Shown one piece after another: positions 6,437 through 11,745 of a stretch of 11,745 nt of DNA. A model generated the notes under the pieces. The model had not been told where the DNA came from and made no database searches. It saw only the letters and a program-made list of their open reading frames with translations. This DNA comes from Cyanobacteriota bacterium (lineage in GTDB: Bacteria > Cyanobacteriota > Cyanobacteriia > SKYG9). Every line of letters starts with the position of its first letter. Position 1 is the first letter of the stretch. Location: NCBI GenBank assembly GCA_025054735.1, contig JANWZG010000069.1, positions 1 through 11,745 on the forward strand. The letters are read 5' to 3'. The position numbers and the translations under genes are program-made.

Positions 6437-7621
6437 GTGCAGTTTGCTGATCGACTAGCACCCCTGCGATCGAACGTCTTCGCTGACATGGATCGCGCCA
6501 AAGCAACAGCTCGATTGAGCGGTCTTGATATTATTGACCTATCGCTAGGCTCATCTGATTTGCCAGCACCTGACCATGTGATAAAAACTATTGCTCAGTC
6601 ATTGGTGGATAGGTCTACCCACGGTTATCTACTGTTCAATGGAACTCAACAGTTTCGCCAAGTCGTAGCTGCTTGGTACGCTAATCGGTTTGGAATAGCT
6701 GTTGATCCAGAAACAGAAGTACTGCCTCTGATTGGCTCTCAAGAGGGAACTGCTCATTTACCTCTAGCTATCCTCAACCCAGGGGATGTAGCGTTGCTGT
6801 TGGATCCAGGATATCCATCCCATGCTGGGGGAGTGCATCTAGCGGGGGGACAGATTTATCCGATGCCATTACGGGCTGAAAACCAGTTTCTGCCTGTATT
6901 TGCCGATATACCTAAAACCGTATTGTCCCGGGCACGCATGATGGTGCTAAGTTATCCCCACAACCCCACAACGGCCTTGGCACCCCTAGAGTTTTTTCAA
7001 ACCGCTGTAGCCTTTTGCCATCACCATGGGTTGATCCTGGTTCATGATTTTCCCTACATGGATTTGGTGTTTGATGGCAGCAAGCCACCGTCTATCGTAC
7101 AAGCCGATCCTGAGAAACGAGTAACTATCGAGTTTTTTACCCTCTCTAAGTCTTACAGTATGGGCGGGTTTCGCGTTGGGTTTGCGATCGGTAATGCAGC
7201 CTTAATTCAAGCTCTGCGTCAGGTGAAAGCAGCCATAGATTTTAATCAGTACGCAGGCATTTTGCGAGGGGCGATCGCCGCCCTCACTGGCTCCCAAGAG
7301 TCAGTACAGCACACGGTGGCAATATTTCGTCAGCGCCGTGACGCTGCTGTGCAAGCACTACATCAAATTGGTTGGCAGGTGCCTATTCCCCCTGCAACGA
7401 TGTATATCTGGGCAGCATTACCTCCCTCTTGGGCAACCGATTCGGTAGATTTCTGTAAGCAACTGGTACAGCATACTGGGGTCGCTCTCTCGCCGGGTGC
7501 AGGCTTCGGCGCTGCTGGCGAGGGGTATGTACGCTTTGCCCTAGTCCATGAACCACCGATATTGCAGTATGCAATTGCTCGCATAGCAGCCTTCATGAAG
7601 AATCTACCGTCTACACCTTGA
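6437..7621 (+). CDS. Class I/II PLP-dependent aminotransferase (LL-DAP aminotransferase-like)
   Basis: This 394-residue protein is a fold-type I PLP enzyme. The conserved residues are present: Asn176 in HNPTT, Asp204 and Tyr207 in HDFPYMDL (pyridine ring), the Schiff-base Lys238 in SKSYSMGGFR, and Arg366 in GYVRFAL for the substrate carboxylate. IDLSLGSSDLPAPDHV, GSQEGTAHLP and DPGYPSHAGG mark it as the group annotated as LL-diaminopimelate or aspartate/alanine-type aminotransferase. I do not see the specific features of the true DapL, so the substrate remains open (aspartate, alanine, methionine or diaminopimelate are all possible). It acts in the cytoplasm in amino-acid metabolism. The start is the GTG at 6437, the first good start in the frame. 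The nearest purine-rich run, GGGA (6422-6425), is rather far. It probably shares a transcript with the thioredoxin gene. Confidence 0.92.
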   Translation: MQFADRLAPLRSNVFADMDRAKATARLSGLDIIDLSLGSSDLPAPDHVIKTIAQSLVDRSTHGYLLFNGTQQFRQVVAAWYANRFGIAVDPETEVLPLIGSQEGTAHLPLAILNPGDVALLLDPGYPSHAGGVHLAGGQIYPMPLRAENQFLPVFADIPKTVLSRARMMVLSYPHNPTTALAPLEFFQTAVAFCHHHGLILVHDFPYMDLVFDGSKPPSIVQADPEKRVTIEFFTLSKSYSMGGFRVGFAIGNAALIQALRQVKAAIDFNQYAGILRGAIAALTGSQESVQHTVAIFRQRRDAAVQALHQIGWQVPIPPATMYIWAALPPSWATDSVDFCKQLVQHTGVALSPGAGFGAAGEGYVRFALVHEPPILQYAIARIAAFMKNLPSTP

Positions 7622-7647
7622 CCTAGCTGAAATTGCTATAGTATATT
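7618..7647 (+). promoter_or_regulatory. Candidate promoter of the four-gene envelope cluster
   Basis: TTGACC (7618-7623) and TATATT (7642-7647) are separated by 18 bases. Each differs from the sigma-70-type consensus by one base. The -35 box overlaps the stop codon of the aminotransferase gene. It would leave a leader of about 200 bases before the next gene, so another start closer to the gene cannot be excluded. Confidence 0.4.
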
Positions 7648-7762
7648 TGTTTCACAGCTTTAGTATATAAGTACTACACTAGTTGTATGCCATAGCTCGG
7701 TTAAGAGCTTAGTCAGGGTGATGGGGTCACAACTCCATTCCATATCCAAGATTCAGCATCAT

Positions 7763-7782
7763 AGCTAGCGTGACAGCTAGCT
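7763..7782. promoter_or_regulatory. Paired GCTAGC palindromes, possible operator or leader hairpin
   Basis: AGCTAGC and GCTAGCT are separated by GTGACA. The 7-bp arms can form a hairpin, and each GCTAGC is itself a palindrome, so the site could also bind two protein dimers. It lies about 70 bases before the first gene of the envelope cluster. No T run follows, so it is not a terminator. Confidence 0.35.
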
Positions 7783-7849
7783 CTGTAGCCACTTCTGTAA
7801 CCAGTCCTATGGTTGAGTTCTGTCCTAGGGATGGAGTCTTGGCCACGTT

Positions 7850-9280
7850 GTGGTTGCAACTTCGATGGCTATGGTTCCGTTAGTACTTTTGCAAGTGATG
7901 ATCGCGGATGAAATCATGGCAGAGCATCGTATCCAGTCAGATCAATCAGTATGGCACCCCCCCGACTCTGGACTGATGAAAGCAGCAACCAATGCCCGTC
8001 GCAGTATGCAGCCAGCGGCCAACTCCTCTAGCAGTCACGCTAGGCGCTTAGGGCGGCGACAGCGCCGACCGGGCAGCCCACCTCTGGGCTACTCAGCTTC
8101 AGCAGAGTTTGATGATGATGTCGTCTCAGAGAGCGACGATTGTGAATTGCAAGGTTATCACGCCCAAGCCATACATGCTTCCCAGCCGTGGGCCGTGGAG
8201 ACATCTCAATCGTCATCCTTACCGCGATCGCCGATACCACAGTCCTTAAAGTCCTCACCTAATCTTGTTCAACAGGCTGCACACCCTAATCAAGTTGCCG
8301 TTAGGCCACAGCGATCGTCTCTGGCAGCAAGTCGGCCCGTCGAGTTGCCGTCCTTTGCGGAACGAAAAATACCACCAGAAGCAGGGGCTGCCATTGCTCA
8401 GCAGGTAGCGATGCAACACCCATCGGGTCGTGAACAAACTCCGGTCATGAAACCCAACTATGGCGCACCCAGACAAGGTGCTAACTCCTCAGCGCCGCGA
8501 TCGCCCTTGCCACCCACACCTTCACAGTCATCAACCGTACAGCCATCGGTCACTGCTGGGGTAGATGTCGAGTCCCCTCAGTCCTTCTGGATGCAGGTGC
8601 AGCGAGTCAATCAGCTATCTAGTGATCTGGAAGCAGCACTCTTGACCTTGAAAGCACTGTCACGCGATGACCACAAGCCGAATGCATCTGAAGGAACGGA
8701 GCCACACCAACTAAAGTGGAACGCTGATACAGCGGTAGTTCCCTATGTGCAACCAGAGTTAGATGCCTATGTGCTAAGAGTTCGGGCTGTGGACTTGGAA
8801 CATGGGCAACCTGTGGCTCAACCTTATCAGCAATTGTCATCTCCTTCAGGAGGCGATCGCTATACCAGCGTTCCCAGCCCACCAGCATCTCCAGCACCTC
8901 AAGCTGCATTCCCGCCCGTTGTGCCTGCAACAGCGCTGGATCCACCAGTATCACAGCACTATGCTGGGCGATCGTCCTCCTCACGACGGGGTCGTCACGA
9001 TTGGTTCCTGCGACTCATCCTGCCCCCTACGACTCCCCTGGGGATTTTGAACGATGCCCTAAGTTGGATAGCAGGTGCTGTTTTAGCCCGCGTTGGCCTA
9101 GAACTGCTGCAACTAGTCCATCCCGCGCTGTGGACAGTTGCGCTTTTACTGATGCTCGCAGCCCTAGTTTTTGGATCGTATCGAGCCTTACTGGAGGTTA
9201 AGTCTAAACCTATCTTGGCCTATCGGTTAGTGCTTCTCATTGTGGGGCTAGTTTTCGGCGGACGTTTATGGTCTCGATAA
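7850..9280 (+). CDS. Disordered protein with C-terminal membrane domain, function unknown
   Basis: I do not recognise a named family. The 476-residue product has three parts. A long Pro/Ser/Gln/Ala-rich, probably disordered stretch covers about residues 25-380, with a basic patch (RRLGRRQRRPG, near 65-75) and an acidic patch (EFDDDVVSESDD). A helical segment lies at about 244-275 (MQVQRVNQLSSDLEAALLTLKAL). The C-terminal domain (384-476) begins DWFLRLILPPTTPLG and has probable membrane helices at 403-421, 427-444 and 456-472. The membrane part looks well folded and is probably the conserved part. The 5' end is uncertain: GTG 7850 is the earliest start after an in-frame TAG at 7826, but ATG 7865, 7871, 7898 or 7916 are possible, and none has a well-placed ribosome binding site. 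It is the first gene of the cluster and lies 69 bp before the next. Confidence 0.75.
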   Translation: MVATSMAMVPLVLLQVMIADEIMAEHRIQSDQSVWHPPDSGLMKAATNARRSMQPAANSSSSHARRLGRRQRRPGSPPLGYSASAEFDDDVVSESDDCELQGYHAQAIHASQPWAVETSQSSSLPRSPIPQSLKSSPNLVQQAAHPNQVAVRPQRSSLAASRPVELPSFAERKIPPEAGAAIAQQVAMQHPSGREQTPVMKPNYGAPRQGANSSAPRSPLPPTPSQSSTVQPSVTAGVDVESPQSFWMQVQRVNQLSSDLEAALLTLKALSRDDHKPNASEGTEPHQLKWNADTAVVPYVQPELDAYVLRVRAVDLEHGQPVAQPYQQLSSPSGGDRYTSVPSPPASPAPQAAFPPVVPATALDPPVSQHYAGRSSSSRRGRHDWFLRLILPPTTPLGILNDALSWIAGAVLARVGLELLQLVHPALWTVALLLMLAALVFGSYRALLEVKSKPILAYRLVLLIVGLVFGGRLWSR

Positions 9281-9307
9281 CCGGCCACAACCTAAGACGC
9301 TATTCCA

Positions 9308-9325
9308 GATGTCACAGATGTCACA
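9308..9325. repeat. Direct 9-bp repeat GATGTCACA x2
   Basis: Two adjacent identical copies (9308-9316 and 9317-9325) lie in the gap between the first and second genes of the cluster, about 25 bases before the second gene's start. The repeat is short. It may be chance or a small binding site. Confidence 0.5.
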
Positions 9326-9349
9326 GAGTTCAGGATGCATGGAGGCAGT

Positions 9350-9733
9350 ATGACAGACCAACCAATCAACGGCTTTAATCTGGGGTTCATGATTGGCATC
9401 GGCGCAGTGTTGGCAACCCTGGCAATGTTAGCTGATATGTCCAGAGCACCATCCCCTAGGCGAACTATGGTGGCCTGTTCTGATGTCATTAAACCCGAAT
9501 CAACAATCTCGAAGCAGCAATTTGCTCAGTTTCTTACCATTCCTGAGCGCTATCAAAAGCAGCAGGTGCGCCTTGTCGTTCGAGATCCTTACTGTCGATT
9601 ACCCAGTTTGGAGGTGCGCTCCGGCGTTACGGCTGAACGAGAAGCCTACCCCTTCGCCTTTGATAGCAGTAAGCAGTTAGTGATTCTCTACGAGGGAGAT
9701 GAATATGCAGGCTATACAATCGGATCTCGCTAA
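9350..9733 (+). CDS. Small single-span membrane protein, function unknown
   Basis: The 127-residue product has one hydrophobic segment at about residues 9-28 (FNLGFMIGIGAVLATLAMLA) close to the N-terminus. A soluble domain of about 95 residues follows, ending in PFAFDSSKQLVILYEGDEYAGYTIGSR written across two strands' worth of beta-prone sequence. The segment has no lipobox and no clear cleavage site, so it is probably a signal anchor. Two cysteines (in VACSD and DPYCRLP) could pair if the domain is outside the membrane. The start is the ATG at 9350, with GGAGG 4 bases upstream. The in-frame ATG at 9335 is less well placed. The coding end overlaps the next gene by 29 bases, which suggests coupled translation. 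I recognise no family. Confidence 0.78.
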   Translation: MTDQPINGFNLGFMIGIGAVLATLAMLADMSRAPSPRRTMVACSDVIKPESTISKQQFAQFLTIPERYQKQQVRLVVRDPYCRLPSLEVRSGVTAEREAYPFAFDSSKQLVILYEGDEYAGYTIGSR

Positions 9734-10175
9734 ACCAGCATTTGTGATTTTGGCTATCGGTATTGTGTGGTTCGCCAGGGATGTCTGGTTTCGGCACCGT
9801 ACCGTTGCACCCCCACGCACCATCAATCTCTCCCAGCAGTGGAGCTTGCAACCCGGCGATACCGTTGCTAACTTCCGGGTTGTAGGCGGGCTTGGTGATA
9901 TTTCCGTGGCTGTTAGGGGTAAGTCCATTAAGGTGCCCTTTGACGGCAATGTGCAGATGAACCGAGGGGATTGTGTTTTGTATTCCACAGCAGCAGTACC
10001 TGCCTACCTATTCCGTCTGTGTGGCATCAGGAAACCTCGCCTAGGCAACCTCCGCCAAGGGGAAGTTATCGGTACGGCTGACTATTTGCAGTTTGCTACT
10101 CTGCGCAAGCAGCCCGATGGCACATGGGCGTTTGTGGAAACCTCCAGAGACATTCTAGAAAAGGCGCTGAAGTAA
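9705..10175 (+). CDS. Single-span protein with possible degenerate M23-like barrel, function unknown
   Basis: The 156-residue product has one membrane segment at about 11-24 (PAFVILAIGIVWFA), followed by Trp- and Arg-rich residues (RDVWFRHR). The rest is a soluble, beta-rich domain. Its end (LGNLRQGEVIGTADYLQFATLRKQPDGTW, across residues about 110-140) has the rhythm of the last strands of LytM/M23 peptidases (G-Q-x-IG, then LHFE-R-x-G), but the zinc-binding His residues are absent. If that likeness holds, it would be an inactive, structural version. This is a pattern judgement, not a family match. The start is the ATG at 9705, with GAGGGAG 6 bases upstream inside the previous gene. ATG 9699 lies too close to that site. 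The next gene starts 2 bp after the stop. Confidence 0.8.
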   Translation: MQAIQSDLAKPAFVILAIGIVWFARDVWFRHRTVAPPRTINLSQQWSLQPGDTVANFRVVGGLGDISVAVRGKSIKVPFDGNVQMNRGDCVLYSTAAVPAYLFRLCGIRKPRLGNLRQGEVIGTADYLQFATLRKQPDGTWAFVETSRDILEKALK

Positions 10176-10177
10176 TT

Positions 10178-11632
10178 ATGAAAGCAATGTCATCCCTGAA
10201 GTCATCACTACCACAACGATCGCACCATGTTGTGCTTGCCCAATGGTTAAGTATGGCGGCATTGGCGATCGTTCTCGGCACTGGTCAAACTGCCCAGGCA
10301 ACAAGTAGCGATGTACTAGATTTTGGCTTGCCCGCTAGTCCATATAGTGGACAGAATAGTGGACAGATTGTAGCTAGTGCTGCTATCCAGCGTCCTGTTG
10401 TTAAGCAGGCATCTGGAAATTATCAAGCAGAGTCGCCAGCTAATCATAAACCTCTTTACTCTGCACCTGGTCTGGACAGCACCCATACCCAGTCACCTTT
10501 AGTTAGGGAACGGCAGTCATCCCACCAGGAATGGCTTCCAGCCTATCAAACAACCGGTAAGGATGTCGCCTCATCACCACCTACCAAGGTTGAGCTAAGT
10601 TTTGAGCCGCCACCTTCTCCTTGGCAGACAACACAACAGCAGGCACAGGCAAACAGTCACGAAATGCCCTTGTTCCAGCAGGGGCTTAGTGGGTACGAAA
10701 TGGCAGCATTGTTTGCGGGTGACTACGATTCTCTTGTTGCTAAGGCCATTGGAGCCGCAGAGGGCACACGCACCGTTGATGGTAGCCGTACCCCTGCCTA
10801 CTATGGACACGTGGATCCGGGCAATGGAGCTTGGAATCTAGGGACGTTTTCCTTCCAGCATGGGGCTGCGTCACCAGAGGATGCCGATCGTCGCCAGCTA
10901 GAGCGGTTGAAGAACCAGGCAGAGGTGCTGCAACAGAAGGCAACTGCTAAGGGCATGACATTAAGCCTAGAGGAGAAACTAAACGGGTTAGACTTAGCCA
11001 ACCAGGCACCAGAAGCTGCATTGGGTGAGCAGGGCTATATCGATTGGCTGAAGCAAGCCCATGAATTGGGGATGCAGGGAGCAGAGGCGATCGTGTGGGC
11101 AAGGACGCGATCGTTCATTGACCCTGCTACTGGCACCTGGAATGCTCCTGGCTTGGGTAATAACGTCGCTACTGTCTTCGATGATCAGGAGCGGCGCTCT
11201 CAGGCAATTTCGCGGGCGATCGCTGCTCACCAGCAGAGTGATGCGCCGTTGGCCGTCGCTCCAGCACCAATTATCCCGCAGCCATCACAGCCATCGGTAC
11301 CCACTCAAACTACTGCCAACTCTCCGTCTAGACGGCAAGACCAGCAGGTGGCTCAGAGCGCTATTCAACCAGCGATCGTCCCAAATCAGCCTGCACAGTT
11401 GGAACCAACAGCTACCCTAGAGTCTAACAAAGGGGACATTCTTGGATCACGAGCATTCATCAACCAGCCAAAAGGGATATCTCCTGCTCAACAACCTTCA
11501 CAGGGTGGATTTCAGGGGCTAGCACCAGGACTATCTGCTCCAGAACCGACTGCGGTACCGTCGCCTCAGGCATTTACCGAACAGCATCAACCCCAGAGTG
11601 TTGCCGACTTAATCATTTTCCAAGACCTCTAA
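10178..11632 (+). CDS. Secreted protein with lysozyme-like domain and Pro/Gln-rich tail
   Basis: The 484-residue product starts with a probable Sec signal peptide: basic residues, then WLSMAALAIVLG, and AQA before residue 42 as a likely cleavage site. A low-complexity linker (about 42-165) follows, then a folded domain (about 170-360) and a Pro/Gln/Ala-rich tail (about 365-484). The domain carries IGAAEGT with Glu195, then YYGHVDPGN, WNLGTFSFQHGA and a helix-rich part ending FIDPATGTWNAPGLGNN. A Glu in an A-x-E-G-T context followed by a Gly-rich strand region resembles lysozyme-fold muramidases, where such a Glu is the catalytic acid. I infer peptidoglycan cleavage, not proven. The start is ATG 10178, 2 bp after the previous stop, which leaves the signal peptide intact. 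The frame extends upstream to 10124 inside the previous gene, but that start would bury the signal. It ends 24 bp inside the convergent gene. Confidence 0.85.
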   Translation: MKAMSSLKSSLPQRSHHVVLAQWLSMAALAIVLGTGQTAQATSSDVLDFGLPASPYSGQNSGQIVASAAIQRPVVKQASGNYQAESPANHKPLYSAPGLDSTHTQSPLVRERQSSHQEWLPAYQTTGKDVASSPPTKVELSFEPPPSPWQTTQQQAQANSHEMPLFQQGLSGYEMAALFAGDYDSLVAKAIGAAEGTRTVDGSRTPAYYGHVDPGNGAWNLGTFSFQHGAASPEDADRRQLERLKNQAEVLQQKATAKGMTLSLEEKLNGLDLANQAPEAALGEQGYIDWLKQAHELGMQGAEAIVWARTRSFIDPATGTWNAPGLGNNVATVFDDQERRSQAISRAIAAHQQSDAPLAVAPAPIIPQPSQPSVPTQTTANSPSRRQDQQVAQSAIQPAIVPNQPAQLEPTATLESNKGDILGSRAFINQPKGISPAQQPSQGGFQGLAPGLSAPEPTAVPSPQAFTEQHQPQSVADLIIFQDL

Positions 11633-11745
11633 ACTCGTAGCAGTGGCACTAGGAGTTACCACAGGCGCTGAGACAATTCCCTGAGCCTCTAGGTAGGCAG
11701 CGACTCGCAAAACTAAAGCCTCATGATATGGGGCAGCGATTACTT
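11609..11745 (-). CDS. C-terminus of probable amidase-signature enzyme, 5' part outside window
   Basis: Only the last 44 codons are visible, ending at TAA (11609-11611). They read VIAAPYHEALVLRVAAYLEA and then QGIVSAPVVTPSATATSLEVLEND. A preceding partial codon ends in AA, which fits Gln. The pattern Q-V-I-A-A-P-(Y/W)-x-E-x-L-x-L-R-V-A-x-x-L-E is the usual C-terminal end of amidase-signature hydrolases (AtzE/GatA-like), which cleave amide bonds with a Ser-cisSer-Lys triad. The triad would lie outside the window. The reading is based on a short segment, so it is only moderately firm. It is convergent with the lysozyme-like gene, overlapping by 24 bp. Confidence 0.6.
   Translation of the reverse strand, partial: VIAAPYHEALVLRVAAYLEAQGIVSAPVVTPSATATSLEVLEND

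Noticed and set aside
8619..8984. 121-codon minus-strand frame inside the first envelope-cluster gene
   Set aside because: It is antisense to a Pro/Gln-rich coding stretch, which naturally lacks stops on the other strand, and has no start signal.
671..11222. Many GCGATCGC octamers as a possible dispersed mobile repeat
   Set aside because: This is the known HIP1 sequence of cyanobacterial genomes; it supports the taxonomic call but is not a mobile element or new.
11061..11420. 119-codon plus-strand frame inside the lysozyme-like gene
   Set aside because: It is a shifted-frame shadow of a strongly supported protein, rich in Arg, Ser and Leu as such shadows are.

Overview
The window looks like chromosomal DNA of a cyanobacterium. 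The octamer GCGATCGC (HIP1) occurs more than a dozen times, inside genes and in frame with them. The recognisable genes are of cyanobacterial type: a CHAT protease of the cyanobacterial kind, a MutS2 with a cyanobacterial N-terminus, a CRR6-like NDH-1 assembly factor and a PerR-type Fur regulator. Ordinary housekeeping and redox genes lie next to a poorly described envelope gene cluster. I see no tRNA, rRNA, CRISPR array, transposase or phage gene.

Layout, left to right. (1) 1-1273, minus: the N-terminal 424 residues of a CHAT-domain (caspase-fold) peptidase with an intact His/Cys pair, cut by the window edge. (2) 1274-2023: a 750-base gap with a 12-bp triple repeat, a strong rho-independent terminator that belongs to no recognised gene, and a probable mutS2 promoter. 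(3) 2024-4678, plus: mutS2, with a low-complexity insertion in its ATPase domain. (4) 4698-5177, minus: a CRR6/DUF1817 protein, convergent with mutS2 across a 19-bp gap that contains half of a 16-bp tandem duplication. (5) 5400-5885, plus: a PerR/FurC-type peroxide regulator, divergent from crr6 across a shared regulatory region with several dyads. (6) 6072-6401, plus: a thioredoxin, followed after 35 bp by (7) 6437-7621, plus: a class I/II PLP aminotransferase, possibly co-transcribed.

(8) 7850-11632, plus: four tightly packed genes of unknown function that look like one operon. They encode a long disordered protein with a C-terminal membrane domain, two small single-span proteins whose genes overlap, and a secreted protein with a lysozyme-like domain and a Pro/Gln-rich tail. 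(9) 11609-11745, minus: the C-terminal end of what is probably an amidase-signature enzyme, overlapping the last gene of the cluster tail to tail.

How they may work together: PerR-type control, thioredoxin and NDH-1 assembly all belong to redox and photosynthetic electron-flow housekeeping, but nothing here shows that they are co-regulated. The four-gene cluster is the least explained part. All four products are predicted to be membrane-bound or exported, and at least one resembles a cell-wall hydrolase, so an envelope-spanning or wall-remodelling apparatus is the simplest reading. That reading is inference.
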